Assembly (NCBI GenBank): GCA_902615835.1
Contig: CACMQL010000013.1
Coordinates: 1 to 45,120 of the forward strand
DNA from: an uncultured Verrucomicrobiota bacterium
GTDB lineage: Bacteria; Verrucomicrobiota; Verrucomicrobiia; Opitutales; Seribacteraceae
DNA: 45,120 nucleotides
Direction: 5' to 3'
Shown here: piece by piece, positions 1-9,858 of the stretch
Layout of the letters: every line of letters starts with the position of its first letter
Numbering within the stretch: position 1 is the stretch's first letter
Made by a program: the position numbers and the translations under genes
The notes under the pieces: generated by a model
What the model saw: only the letters and a program-made list of their open reading frames with translations
Databases searched by the model: none
Told to the model about the DNA's origin: nothing

Positions 1-3000
1 CAGGCAATGCTCGAAGGGGGTCATCAAGAAAGAAAACGAAATTAGTAGAAATATTCGTTAAGGCGTAATTCATAGCCTCTGCAAAACCTCCTCCGAATTG
101 CGGGAGTCGTTTTACATGTTTTGAAAAATCTCCTTTTTTGTGATCAGGATGATCGGGTTCAATCACGATTGTCCTGCCTCCAAGTTTTGCCAATTTTTCC
201 GCAATAAAGTTAACATTGGACGCCCAGTTGGTAATTGCAAGCGGACGAATCATCACAAGAGAAAAATCCTCAAGTTTAGGTAATACATTAACGGAAACCT
301 GAGATCTGTTGCCCCTTAGCCTGTTATTCTTAGTGTATTTAACGCGTTTAGATAAGATTTGATCCATCGCCTGTTGAAATCTTTGGGCGTGAGCAACCGG
401 AGAAAAAACGGAATCAACATTTTCTTGAATCTTTTTCCTCAAGGGCAACAAACGAGAAGGTCGAAGGCCAAGTTCAATGGCTTTCTTCTCATACTGCTTG
501 AGTTCATTGGATACCATTTCTCCTAAGCCCAAGTTTCGGCAAAAACTCTCCCCTACCCGGTTACAAAAGCGGTTCCCCTTGATCGTTAGTATCGGCAACT
601 TGGCATGCAAGGCATCCATGGCACTGGCGTGGCCATTATATTTTGGGCAATCGAGATACAGATCCGCAACTGTCATCCTCGATAAATGAGAGGAACGAAC
701 CGGCATGTCTTCGGCCATTATGATTCTCTTGGATGAAACCCCTTGCCTGACCGCTTCGGACCTAAGGTTTTTCAATGCCTCTTCCGATGGCTTGAATTTT
801 AACCACAATACACTTTCAGGAACCGAACGAAGAATTCGCATCCAACTGGCCCAGATCTCCGGTTCCAATTTGTATGCGGCATGAAACGCACAATAAACAA
901 ATCCTCTCGAAGGAAGTCCAACTTCCTTTCTTCTCGACCGCTTGGCAAAGCCTTCAAAATCACCGGGAGGGAAAAAACAGCCATCCATTCTAATGATTTT
1001 TTCTCCGAAATCCTTCGATGACTTAGGCGGAATAACAAAACGATCAGCAATCATATAATCCACCAAACCTTTTCCCATAGAGGATGCATAACCAAGGTAA
1101 TGAGCCTGTCTTGCAGATGGGCGCAGGGCCAAAACCTCTGCGTTGTGCCCCCGTGAGAACCCACCCAGGTCAACCAATAGATCTAATTTATCGTGGTTTA
1201 TGCATCGAGCTTTCGCAGCAAGCGAAAGATTACTGACATCCCGAAAGTTTTCATTCAAGGCAACGAAACGTTTTCTTATTTCACTGTCTACTGAGGGGTT
1301 TGATGCATAAAGAAAAATTTCGTATTTCTCGGCATCCAGATTCTCAAGCAATGCGATCATTTGATGACCCACCGCGTGGTTACGAAAATCCGATGATAGA
1401 AAACCAATTCTTTTCTTAGTTCGCTCTTGAAGATTATAATCGAAGTTTAGTCTTCTACGGATTGTTTCCGTTTCGGCCACAATCTTATCGGAACGGATTC
1501 GGGCATACTTGCTTTCCTCATCCTCACTCCAATGAAGACCAGCAAGTTCAAAAGCTCCTCCGAGGATTGAGCCAGTTTGATGAAAGGCTTGCAGTTGCTT
1601 AATTTCTTTTTTTCTTTCTGACCAATCACAAAGAAAAGTTTTCGAATTGTATAGATTGCTCAAAGCCTCAGGCCAATCTTCTCTGTAATCCAGAGCTTTC
1701 CTGTAACATTCCTCAGCCCTCGAGAACTCCTTGAGTAACACCATTACATTTCCCTTCAAGAAATAGGCCTCCGCCACATTATGCCGTTTGGAGATCAGCT
1801 TATTCAGTGATATAATAGCGGATCTAATATCGCCGGACTCGATGCATGCCTTAGAAAAATCCAGTAGATGCTCGATGGGAATCTGCATTCCTTTTGAGCG
1901 AATACACAATTGATAGGCTTTAGTCCAAGAACCTACCCCAACGAGCGATTGAAAAAGAGTAAAGAGAGTCGAAGAGTTTTGTGGATTTAAAGAAAGAGAC
2001 TTTTGGAGGGCTTTTATTTCGTTTGATTTCTCGCCCAACTCTTGGCTAACCTGTGCGAGAAGATTCCAAATACGAAAACTGTCCGGCAAATGAATCAAAG
2101 CTTTTTTGTAATACTTTTTTGCCTCTTCGAATTTCTTTTCCTCCAAGTAACATTCCCCAATTTTCTGCAAGCAAACACCGGGAATGAAACCTTTTTTCGC
2201 TAATGAAAGAAATTTCCTGCGGGCACTCGTCATTTCACCGAGAGCTTTTCTGACAAAAGCTTCTTCGAGTAAGAAGGATGAAGTACTCGAATCGTTCCCC
2301 TTTTTATTTAAGAGAGCTTTTGCTTTAGAGGGATGATTACTTTTTCGCAAGAGTTGGGATTCCAAGAGGATCAAATCTGCGTCACCTCCAAAATTTTCTT
2401 TTAGCAATTTCAAAACTTTCTTCGACTCTTTCCACATTCGATTACGCAGATGAAATTGAAAGTTTTGCATCAACAAATCTCGATCAGCAAAAAGAAAACT
2501 CTGAGGCTTTTCGAGAATACGAGCATATTGTTTTTTCCTATGCTGGCTTGTGCTAGCATTCGCCCGTCCCCACTCTTCCAAACGGGTCATAATCTTGCCC
2601 CATCTGCCGTAAAACACCTTGGAGTTATGAGCTTGATGGTCATTCCTCTCTGGAGTGCTACTTCTCTTATGCCAAATCTTACTTTCATTTGCTACATAAT
2701 GCTTGTAGCCAAGCAATCTGAGTTTTAGGCAAAAATCAATGTCCTCAAAGCCGGTCTTGTAAGCTTGGTCAAACCCTCCAGTTCGGCAAAACAAGTCTTT
2801 GCGAATCAGAAAACATGCACCTGTAACTGCCAGATATTCGGAGAAGCCTTCACGAGGCAGGTTTTCTTCTCCCTGCAAGTAATGGGATGGATACCCTTTG
2901 GCAAAGGTAATTCCCGCATGATCTATTTTTTTTGTTCTTGGATCTAATTGCACATTTCCCAAGCATCCCAATTGATTAAGCTTCTGTTGGCCGTTCATTA

Positions 3001-3313
3001 CTGTTTCAAATGGCTTTGCCCAGTCTTTGGTCAGGACCAAGTCGTTGTTCATAAAAAGTAACCAATCTGATTGCGAGTGCTCAACGCCAAGATTATTGGC
3101 TGGGCCGAACCCAATGCTTTTATCATTCCTTACAAGCTGAATACTATCTTTAAGCGATCGTAGAAAATTTTCCGTTTCTTTCTCGCTCCCATCGTCTACA
3201 ACGATTACCTGAGCTAAATTAGCTGGTTCGTGAGAAAATAATGAATCAAGAAAGACCCTTGTCTCTTCTAGACAATTACGAACCGATGTGATGATTGTTG
3301 CACTTTTTGACAT
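1..3313 (-). CDS. Giant multidomain glycosyltransferase (GT2-TPR-SPINDLY/GT41-GT2), C-terminus beyond window
   Basis: Continuous minus-strand frame of over 1,100 codons from ATG at 3313, open at the left edge. Residues about 1-230 are a GT2 (GT-A) domain: nucleotide-binding start (VIVVDDGS), an NND acceptor motif, then FEDIDFCLKLR. Residues about 290-560 are helical TPR-like repeats, the best being AEAYFLKGNVMVLLKEFSRA. Residues about 630-1000 match the SPINDLY/O-GlcNAc transferase (GT41) catalytic region: RIGFLSSDFRNHAVG, LVDLGGFSRGHNAEVLALRP, a YLGYASSMG loop, VDYMIADRFVIPP and YNGHASAMDAL. After that a second GT2-like fold begins (VIEPDHPDHKKG, FVFFLDDP). Family knowledge: such fusions glycosylate protein Ser/Thr or build surface glycans. 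It diverges from the repeat-protein genes at 3400-7603, which are possible substrates (inference). No convincing Shine-Dalgarno lies before the ATG. Confidence 0.88.
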   Translation of the reverse strand, partial: MSKSATIITSVRNCLEETRVFLDSLFSHEPANLAQVIVVDDGSEKETENFLRSLKDSIQLVRNDKSIGFGPANNLGVEHSQSDWLLFMNNDLVLTKDWAKPFETVMNGQQKLNQLGCLGNVQLDPRTKKIDHAGITFAKGYPSHYLQGEENLPREGFSEYLAVTGACFLIRKDLFCRTGGFDQAYKTGFEDIDFCLKLRLLGYKHYVANESKIWHKRSSTPERNDHQAHNSKVFYGRWGKIMTRLEEWGRANASTSQHRKKQYARILEKPQSFLFADRDLLMQNFQFHLRNRMWKESKKVLKLLKENFGGDADLILLESQLLRKSNHPSKAKALLNKKGNDSSTSSFLLEEAFVRKALGEMTSARRKFLSLAKKGFIPGVCLQKIGECYLEEKKFEEAKKYYKKALIHLPDSFRIWNLLAQVSQELGEKSNEIKALQKSLSLNPQNSSTLFTLFQSLVGVGSWTKAYQLCIRSKGMQIPIEHLLDFSKACIESGDIRSAIISLNKLISKRHNVAEAYFLKGNVMVLLKEFSRAEECYRKALDYREDWPEALSNLYNSKTFLCDWSERKKEIKQLQAFHQTGSILGGAFELAGLHWSEDEESKYARIRSDKIVAETETIRRRLNFDYNLQERTKKRIGFLSSDFRNHAVGHQMIALLENLDAEKYEIFLYASNPSVDSEIRKRFVALNENFRDVSNLSLAAKARCINHDKLDLLVDLGGFSRGHNAEVLALRPSARQAHYLGYASSMGKGLVDYMIADRFVIPPKSSKDFGEKIIRMDGCFFPPGDFEGFAKRSRRKEVGLPSRGFVYCAFHAAYKLEPEIWASWMRILRSVPESVLWLKFKPSEEALKNLRSEAVRQGVSSKRIIMAEDMPVRSSHLSRMTVADLYLDCPKYNGHASAMDALHAKLPILTIKGNRFCNRVGESFCRNLGLGEMVSNELKQYEKKAIELGLRPSRLLPLRKKIQENVDSVFSPVAHAQRFQQAMDQILSKRVKYTKNNRLRGNRSQVSVNVLPKLEDFSLVMIRPLAITNWASNVNFIAEKLAKLGGRTIVIEPDHPDHKKGDFSKHVKRLPQFGGGFAEAMNYALTNISTNFVFFLDDPLRALP

Positions 3314-3399
3314 GAACAAAGCAAAATTAAGGGAATAAAAATTAAATACTACAATATTCTTGCTTGATCAGTGTAAAAAAAACAAATAATAAACTGATA

Positions 3400-5502
3400 A
3401 TGGCAAAGCAGAAACTCATTGAGTTAAATCGAGGCAAGTGCATTGCATCGCTTCTTTGTGCTTTGCTGAACTTGAAAAAGCCATCTCCTTCAAAATGGGG
3501 TTTTTTGGTAAAACTTAACCTTATCAGCAAATGTATTTTGAGTTTTGAAAAACTTGCTGTATTCGCCGGCTTATCCGTATCGCAGTTAGTAACTGGTTTT
3601 AATTTAACTGCGGATACTAACAAACTTTCTTCAACCAAATTTGCAGATTTTGACAGAGATGGTTACATCGATGTTGCCAATATAACCAAAGGCACTGGAT
3701 TAATCTCTTACTATGAGAAGAATTGGAATGAGTTCAAAAAAGAAACCATACCATTCGCGAATTTCTCCCCCGATCTCATAAGCCAAGTTTCAAGCAATTC
3801 GAAATATTTTAAGGATCTCCTGTTACTTCAAAAGAATTCCGGGAAATTCGCATTATTGTCACAAAACGGTTCTGAGGGATTTGTAACCCAAGATACCGGT
3901 AGCCTGAATGCTTCTGTCAATGATGCCATTATCGGCGATTTCGATCAAGATGGAGACGATGACTTGGTTTATGGCTCATCAAACGGAGCTATCGGGTGGG
4001 TCAAAAATGACGGTACTGAGGGTTTTATTCCACAAGGCAGTTTAATTAGCGGACTCAACTCCGATGTTTCATCAATTGATTTAATTGATTACGACAGTGA
4101 CGGTGACACAGATATAAAGTTCAAGAGTGGTGGGCTCGCACAACTCCAGCAAAACAACGGAAGTGAAGGATTCATCCCAAACTCGAATTACAATTCATCC
4201 GAAGATTACCATTTCCACCAAGGAGATGTAAATAACGACGGTTATAATGACTCAATGACCGTATCGGCTGGTGGCCAAATCAGTGTTTCCAAGTCACAAG
4301 GAACTGAAGGCTTTTCCACACAAAACTCAAATCTTCAAACCAGTATTGATAAATCAGTACTCAATGATCTTGATGGGGACGGAAAACTGGATCTAATTTA
4401 CACCACACCACAAGGATTGGCATGGGCAAAAAATGAAGGGTCGGATGGGTTTATTGTACAGCAAACATTACATGCCGGATCCTCGATTGAAACTTTTGAA
4501 ATCTCAGGTTATGGTAACAAAAAAGATATTTATCTTGCTGAGTCCGGTAAACTTGGTTTTGGGGTTTTAAAAAATAATGGATCAGAAAATTTTGAACTGC
4601 AGTCTCATGGAAATGAGTTAGCGAGTCCACAGAGTCTGGCACCTTCAATTGCTTTTGATATTGACGGGGATGGAGATACCGACCTCGCATCAGTTCCGGG
4701 TAACACTAATTACATTGAAATCCACAAAAACAAGTCACTAAATTGGCAAACATCAAGTAGCACAACCCTGCCATTCAATCCCGACTCTCTAGCACCTATC
4801 GATTATGATAGTGATGGAGAAGATGACTTATTCGCCCTGAATCAAACAACCGGAGAATATGCTATTCTGCATAATCGTGGATCCGAAGGTTTCGAAGTGG
4901 TTTCTTCGGGAAGTATCAACTCACATGCCAAACATGCAGTTTTGGCTGACATAGACGCTGATGGAGATCAAGATTTAGTTTATGCAAATTCTGCAGGACT
5001 TGCATGGGCCAGGAATGAAAATTCTGATGGATTTACCGTGCAAGGGTCGATTGCCTCAGAAAGTAGTGAAATAGCATCTTTAGAAGTCAGGAATTTTGAT
5101 CAAGATGGAGACCATGACCTTTTTTACTCCACTAAGGGCAGTGGCATTGCAAATATTTTAAAGAAACGAGGTACCGATGGTTTCGTTGCTCAAGAATCTG
5201 ATTCTGGTCTATCGTCTATTGAAGATTTTGAAATTTCAGATCTCGATGGTGATGGATATGAAGATATTGTTTTTGCGTCTTCCTCTGACTCAGCAGTAGG
5301 CTATCTAAAAAATAATGGCTCTGATGGTTTTGTGCCAGGGGGAACCTTAGCAACTGGAATTTCACAAGTGGACCAAATCAAAGTAGCTGACCTTGATCTT
5401 GATAATGATTTGGATATCGTCGCTGCATCCGCCCAGAATGACGAGAGCTACTGGATCAAAAATTCAGGTTCAGATGGTTTTATCCCTCATCAACTTGGGT
5501 AA
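3400..5502 (+). CDS. FG-GAP/VCBS-repeat protein with about 12 calcium-binding-type repeats
   Basis: A 700-residue protein whose bulk is about 12 tandem units of 47-50 residues. Each unit pairs an Asp-rich loop (DFDQDGDDD, DLDGDGKLD, DYDSDGEDD and similar) with a marker of form N-x-G-[ST]-[ED]-G-F. One unit near base 4720 has lost the marker. Such D-x-D-x-DG loops bind Ca2+ in integrin-like beta-propellers (family knowledge). ATG 3400 is preferred; a TTG at 3364 would add 12 residues, and neither has a clear ribosome site. The N-terminus is odd: two short hydrophobic patches but no clean signal peptide. The next gene starts 16 bp downstream, so the two are probably co-transcribed. Likely a surface or secreted repeat protein; its ligand is unknown. 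Confidence 0.85.
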   Translation: MAKQKLIELNRGKCIASLLCALLNLKKPSPSKWGFLVKLNLISKCILSFEKLAVFAGLSVSQLVTGFNLTADTNKLSSTKFADFDRDGYIDVANITKGTGLISYYEKNWNEFKKETIPFANFSPDLISQVSSNSKYFKDLLLLQKNSGKFALLSQNGSEGFVTQDTGSLNASVNDAIIGDFDQDGDDDLVYGSSNGAIGWVKNDGTEGFIPQGSLISGLNSDVSSIDLIDYDSDGDTDIKFKSGGLAQLQQNNGSEGFIPNSNYNSSEDYHFHQGDVNNDGYNDSMTVSAGGQISVSKSQGTEGFSTQNSNLQTSIDKSVLNDLDGDGKLDLIYTTPQGLAWAKNEGSDGFIVQQTLHAGSSIETFEISGYGNKKDIYLAESGKLGFGVLKNNGSENFELQSHGNELASPQSLAPSIAFDIDGDGDTDLASVPGNTNYIEIHKNKSLNWQTSSSTTLPFNPDSLAPIDYDSDGEDDLFALNQTTGEYAILHNRGSEGFEVVSSGSINSHAKHAVLADIDADGDQDLVYANSAGLAWARNENSDGFTVQGSIASESSEIASLEVRNFDQDGDHDLFYSTKGSGIANILKKRGTDGFVAQESDSGLSSIEDFEISDLDGDGYEDIVFASSSDSAVGYLKNNGSDGFVPGGTLATGISQVDQIKVADLDLDNDLDIVAASAQNDESYWIKNSGSDGFIPHQLG

Positions 5503-5518
5503 TATTATTTTAAGTGTG

Positions 5519-7603
5519 ATGAAATTCTCTAGTTCCTTTTCATCAAAACTGCTAATCGTGAAAGGGTTTCTCTTACTACTACCCTTCCTAACTTTATTTG
5601 GTGCGACCAAGAACATCCTTCTCGTCAACCTTGATCAGCAGGGAGGACCTGACATTATATTTCACAAGACTGATAACTCTTTTGAATGGTTTAAAAATTA
5701 TCAATATTCCTACCAAGATTGGTATAGTTCCTCCTATAGAACTTATGGTGCAATAAACCCAAGTATCCGTTTTATGAGCAACGCAACCCTCAACTTTTTG
5801 GATGTCAATTTCGCCAACGAACTAATCAAAAATTTGCACAGCGGAAATGCCTTTGACTCTAATTTTAAGTATGACGAGAATTATCAACCAATCTTATCGA
5901 GGGAAAACTTGGACAGGCTCACATGGTTTTGGTCGAATGATAACAATATATCAAACATCAGTGGCATTGAGGAAGTAAGAAATCTTCAATATATTTTAAT
6001 AGAAGATAGCTCGGTTTCCGATCTTTCCCCGCTTTGGAATTTGAAGAGTTTAAATAGCTTGAACATTTCCTGGGGAGGTAAAATTATGTCCATCACCGGC
6101 ATTAATGCTCTGGATGATTTGGAATATTTGAATCTTAGCGGGCAAAAGATTAAGAATATCAGTGAACTAACTAGTTTAACCAAATTAAAATTGGTTGATC
6201 TAGAAGAAAACTATCTGGATCTTTCCAATATTTCTATTCAATCTACTATAAATCAGCTTAGACTCAATGGGGTGGTTGTCGATGTTGAAACGCAAATCCC
6301 AAAATCTGTCCAACAATTGACCACACAGATGCAATCAAATTTGGATAAAATTAATGCTACCGGCGATGTGAAAGCTAATTTTATATACGGATTTGAAATG
6401 TTATTGGATCTCTTAGAAAATACTGAATCTTCTTCTCTCAAGAAAGTTGCGATAAATGGTGGTGCTGCTCAGTCACTTATTAATTTCACATTGCCCGATT
6501 TGTGGAGCAATGATTTAGATTATGAAAATAATTCTAATTTAAACGATTATGCAGATCTTGACCAGTTAGAGGGTTATTTTTACGATGTTTTCATTCCAAG
6601 GTTGACAGTCATAAATTCCTATTTCGAGAAAATGTCTACCCATAATTCTGCTATTATACTCGATCAGAGTATCACTGGTCAGGAAGAAGTTGTAAATGTT
6701 GATAACGGTGATGCTTATGCATTAATGGCATTTGTGGAAGCACTTAAAGGACTACTACAAGTAATCTCTAGTTATAACTGGGATTACAATCTCAAGAAAA
6801 TGGAAGAGTTGGAAGATAATGACTTAATCAACCTTGAAGCCTTGCTTGACGGATCCAATTCATTTGGAAGGCTTAAAAGCAAGAATCAACTTACTAATGC
6901 CAAACAATCATTCAAAAATGCTGTGAGTTATTACACATCAGCGTCGGATAAAATGCGTACTCGGTTGGATCAGGAGATGCTTTTTGAAATGAGTTCATCG
7001 GATGTTGCAGATGATGATAAACTAAGGAGCGACCTAGACGAATTTGTCAAAGCTTTGGATGATCAACATAATCTGAGTGATGACAAAGCAAATAATACTG
7101 ACATAATTATGTTGAACAGTCTTTTCGAATCAAAGTTCGATCCCGTAAACTCAATCCCTGCTGTTGTTGGTGACAAATTTGAATCTGATGAATTTCCCGA
7201 TCCAACATTCGGCGGAATTATGCCCAACTGGACAAAGGATATTCTCGAAAAAAAGTTACTCGATGCTGAACTTATAGCTAAAGACGCACTTGAAGGTTCC
7301 ACTCAAATCGAAGGTGCACCCAACTGGAGTCAGTCAAATTGGCTGGGAGCTTTTTACATTCCTTTCAAAACTAACCCTAGTCAATTCTGGATGTATCACT
7401 CGAATCTTGATTGGGTATTTTTCAATTCACAAACCCCTTCCAGTATATGGTTCTTTTTTGCGAAAACTGGCGATTGGCTTTGGACAAAAAAATCTGTCTA
7501 TCCTTATCTTTTTAGTAACGGTTTAAACAATTGGCTATATCTTAGATCAGATGGAGAGTTACTTTTTTGGAATAATTCCTCTTGGGAAATAATGTTGTTC
7601 TAA
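5519..7603 (+). CDS. Exported leucine-rich-repeat protein with aromatic-rich C-terminal domain
   Basis: 694 residues. ATG 5519 is chosen because it gives a classical signal peptide (Lys, then a LLLLPFLTLFGA core ending near residue 30); the frame is open further upstream but overlaps the preceding gene. A stretch resembling the preceding repeat protein follows (NILLVNLDQQGG, SFEWFKNYQ). Residues about 138-240 carry leucine-rich repeats of the short bacterial type (LEYLNLSGQKIKNISEL). The middle is helical and acidic. The last 95 residues are rich in Trp, Tyr and Phe with spaced W-x-Y/F motifs (FWMYHSNLDWVFF, GDWLWT, YPYLF, NWLYL). From memory, domains of this look terminate many large exported proteins of Opitutia and related bacteria. 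Role unknown; perhaps surface attachment. Confidence 0.82.
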   Translation: MKFSSSFSSKLLIVKGFLLLLPFLTLFGATKNILLVNLDQQGGPDIIFHKTDNSFEWFKNYQYSYQDWYSSSYRTYGAINPSIRFMSNATLNFLDVNFANELIKNLHSGNAFDSNFKYDENYQPILSRENLDRLTWFWSNDNNISNISGIEEVRNLQYILIEDSSVSDLSPLWNLKSLNSLNISWGGKIMSITGINALDDLEYLNLSGQKIKNISELTSLTKLKLVDLEENYLDLSNISIQSTINQLRLNGVVVDVETQIPKSVQQLTTQMQSNLDKINATGDVKANFIYGFEMLLDLLENTESSSLKKVAINGGAAQSLINFTLPDLWSNDLDYENNSNLNDYADLDQLEGYFYDVFIPRLTVINSYFEKMSTHNSAIILDQSITGQEEVVNVDNGDAYALMAFVEALKGLLQVISSYNWDYNLKKMEELEDNDLINLEALLDGSNSFGRLKSKNQLTNAKQSFKNAVSYYTSASDKMRTRLDQEMLFEMSSSDVADDDKLRSDLDEFVKALDDQHNLSDDKANNTDIIMLNSLFESKFDPVNSIPAVVGDKFESDEFPDPTFGGIMPNWTKDILEKKLLDAELIAKDALEGSTQIEGAPNWSQSNWLGAFYIPFKTNPSQFWMYHSNLDWVFFNSQTPSSIWFFFAKTGDWLWTKKSVYPYLFSNGLNNWLYLRSDGELLFWNNSSWEIMLF

Positions 7604-7642
7604 TAAGTTTCTCGTTTGTCTATTTAGAATTAAATAAGACCT

Positions 7643-7658
7643 CCCAATCAGGATTGGG
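7643..7658 (-). terminator. Hairpin over the stop codon of the DoxX-like gene
   Basis: Perfect inverted repeat CCCAATC-AG-GATTGGG (stem 6-7 bp). On the minus strand it is followed by a T-rich stretch (GAGGTCTTATTT), so it could end the DoxX-like transcript. It lies between convergent genes and may act both ways. Confidence 0.55.
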
Positions 7659-8574
7659 CTTCAGTTTGCCTGTAACTTAGAATATACAGCATAGCAACTG
7701 GGATGCCGTAATCTCCCCAGCGTTCGATCCATTCGAAGATATTAACGATTCCCATTCCAGTCACCGTATCTGCCGGCACATAGAGAAATTCAGTGAACAG
7801 TTTCCACACTAATGCGATAAAAATGAGCGGTTTTACCGGAGCCAGAAAAATGAGAACGCCGAGGGCGAACTCTCCATATCCCACCTTTGCAATAAAGCTC
7901 ACATCCGCGTTGACCCCAATCGATTGCCAGTGATTGATCAGCATCTGCTTCTCCACGGCAAAACCGAACCCTGCATGTCCAATCAGCAAGAGGGCAAGGC
8001 AGGCCTTGCATAGGAAAAAGACTGTATCGATTGTCGATTCCTTAATTTCTGGCTCCTGATAATTTGAAAACAAATCCTTTCGGGTAATCGCAAAGGCACC
8101 TCCCATTAATAAAAGCATAAATGGAGGACCCCAATTCCCTGCCCTTTCCCAAAATTCCCATGTTTGCATCTTTGCCACCCGCATCGAATCGGTGGCCAGT
8201 TGCACCACCCACTCACCATCAACCTCGACTTTTTCGAGATTGCCCGACAAAGGACGCAAAATGGCAGTCCATAGGGCCCACAAAAACATCCAAATTAAAA
8301 TCGCCCGGTTGCTTCCCCGCAACAGAAGGATGGCCATCAAAATATCAAAGGCTCCGATCAATGGTTGCATTGTCCAGGCAATTTCAGGCTCAATACCCTG
8401 CGAAGCAAAAAAGGGGAGCCAACCTGACTTAGTAATCAGGCCCCAGGTCCCATGACCGATGAAACAGAGAGCTGCCGTTACGCGCAGAGTCCAGTGCAAC
8501 TGCGTTTGTAAAGTCTTCTTGTTACCTGAATGAGGACTAAATAGCCCATGCAGAAAATATTCTTTGGCTGTCAT
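7648..8574 (-). CDS. DoxX-like integral membrane protein
   Basis: 308 residues, strongly hydrophobic, with about six to eight predicted membrane spans. It contains an internal duplication: a C-F-I-G-H-G-T-W-G unit around residues 37-45 and an L-L-I-G-H-A-G-F-G unit around 200-208, each followed by a second helix ending in a small hydrophobic cluster. This two-fold pattern and the IGH(G/A) motif resemble DoxX/SURF4-type proteins. A polar loop sits between the halves (residues about 105-145). It diverges from the porin gene with only 48 bp between starts, suggesting a shared promoter region. Function unknown; some DoxX proteins act in respiratory or redox membranes. Confidence 0.6.
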   Translation of the reverse strand: MTAKEYFLHGLFSPHSGNKKTLQTQLHWTLRVTAALCFIGHGTWGLITKSGWLPFFASQGIEPEIAWTMQPLIGAFDILMAILLLRGSNRAILIWMFLWALWTAILRPLSGNLEKVEVDGEWVVQLATDSMRVAKMQTWEFWERAGNWGPPFMLLLMGGAFAITRKDLFSNYQEPEIKESTIDTVFFLCKACLALLLIGHAGFGFAVEKQMLINHWQSIGVNADVSFIAKVGYGEFALGVLIFLAPVKPLIFIALVWKLFTEFLYVPADTVTGMGIVNIFEWIERWGDYGIPVAMLYILSYRQTEAQS

Positions 8575-8622
8575 AATTTCATGCTTATTGACCGAACCCC
8601 CTTAGGCAATTAGGAAATTACT

Positions 8623-9858
8623 ATGTTTCGCCCAAATCTTCAGACCCTGTTCCTCTTCACCATCGGTGTATGTACTTTTAACAGTCCGACCTTATCCCAA
8701 ATTAATGATGAATTTTGTAAAAACCTGCAAAATTTTGGCGAATTTTACCAAAACTCTGATTCTTCAAGCCTGCAAAAGGTCGAGCTTTTCCTCTCTTATC
8801 AGCATCAGGTAGGTCATATTGACGGCACCGATCAGGCAGGTCAGGGATTCGATGATTCCTTCGAGGAATTTCGTCGATTCTGGATGGGTTTAACCGGGAA
8901 ATTTGGCAACTATTGGAAATTCAAGTTTGTCAGTCAATTATCGAATGACCGTAATGCCTACCCCGGAGAATACCGTCAATGGGGACATGAGACTTTCCGT
9001 GCCGCCAACATAACCTTTGATGCCGGCCGACTATGGCAGCCCAAGGGGCTGGACGATCTTCAATTCGGATATGGTCGCAGAACCGGACGCATGGCCGACG
9101 AATGGCAACGATCCTCCACCGTTATCAATTGCCTGGAACGCTCCTCGTTTGCCAATAAATTATGGCTTTATGATAAGGAAAAAGGAAACCCGTTGGCAGC
9201 CTGGGTGAAATGGACTGCCGGCAGGCACACCTTTGACACCGCGGTTTTTTCCGGCACTTATGATGACTACATTGGCGATTGGGAAGACAGCAAAATTTAC
9301 TATGGGTCCTGGTTGGGCGACTTTTCGAAAGGAAGTTCCTACGAATTATTCGAGTACTGGATTTCCTATTACAAACAGGATGGATCCATTGCGGAGGATC
9401 GTCTTGCGGGAGGCAATGACTGGGCATTATCCTTAGTTAACCGTATCGGAACCGGTTCCTGGGCTCTGCACAGCACTCTGGCGTTTGGAGACAATGGTGA
9501 CCAGACAAACCCGAACCGGGAAGGCGGCTTTGGAGGGATCGTCCTCATGCCCATGTACTGGCTCAAGGAAGAAAAACTTAAGTTAGTCGGAAGATACCTC
9601 TATCAGAAAGCGGACCAAGCGGAGGGGCTTAAATTGAACAGTCGATACGCACCCCTTGCCGACAGGCGTGACTCTTCCATTGATTTGAATAGCGGGCGTG
9701 GAGATGAACATCAGGCTGTTTACCTGGGGCTCAACTACTATCTCTGCGGTGAAAACCTAAAGGTGGTAAGCGGAATCCAGCATGACGAATTGCAATCAAT
9801 GGGTTCCACTCAATACCGTGGATGGACATTGGGCTCGAGTATCCGTATCTGGTTCTAA
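8623..9858 (+). CDS. Outer-membrane porin, OprO/OprP-like
   Basis: 411 residues. The N-terminus is a signal peptide (FLFTIGVCTFNS, cleavage before about residue 26). The mature part alternates aromatic and polar residues in beta-hairpin style, and the protein ends in Phe (IRIWF), the usual outer-membrane insertion signal. FRRFWMGLTGKF, FKFVSQLSND and the AANITFDAGRLWQPKGL stretch resemble phosphate/pyrophosphate-selective porin family sequences. No phosphate-uptake genes are nearby, so the solute is not assigned. The stop overlaps the end of the convergent oxidoreductase gene by 4 bp. Confidence 0.75.
   Translation: MFRPNLQTLFLFTIGVCTFNSPTLSQINDEFCKNLQNFGEFYQNSDSSSLQKVELFLSYQHQVGHIDGTDQAGQGFDDSFEEFRRFWMGLTGKFGNYWKFKFVSQLSNDRNAYPGEYRQWGHETFRAANITFDAGRLWQPKGLDDLQFGYGRRTGRMADEWQRSSTVINCLERSSFANKLWLYDKEKGNPLAAWVKWTAGRHTFDTAVFSGTYDDYIGDWEDSKIYYGSWLGDFSKGSSYELFEYWISYYKQDGSIAEDRLAGGNDWALSLVNRIGTGSWALHSTLAFGDNGDQTNPNREGGFGGIVLMPMYWLKEEKLKLVGRYLYQKADQAEGLKLNSRYAPLADRRDSSIDLNSGRGDEHQAVYLGLNYYLCGENLKVVSGIQHDELQSMGSTQYRGWTLGSSIRIWF

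Noticed and set aside
3860-5480. Regular repeats that could suggest a CRISPR array
   Set aside because: Units are coding, in frame, diverged and about 147 bp long; they are protein repeats.
5393-5518. Longer start for the LRR gene overlapping the FG-GAP gene
   Set aside because: The upstream part is out-of-frame FG-GAP sequence; ATG 5519 begins a proper signal peptide.
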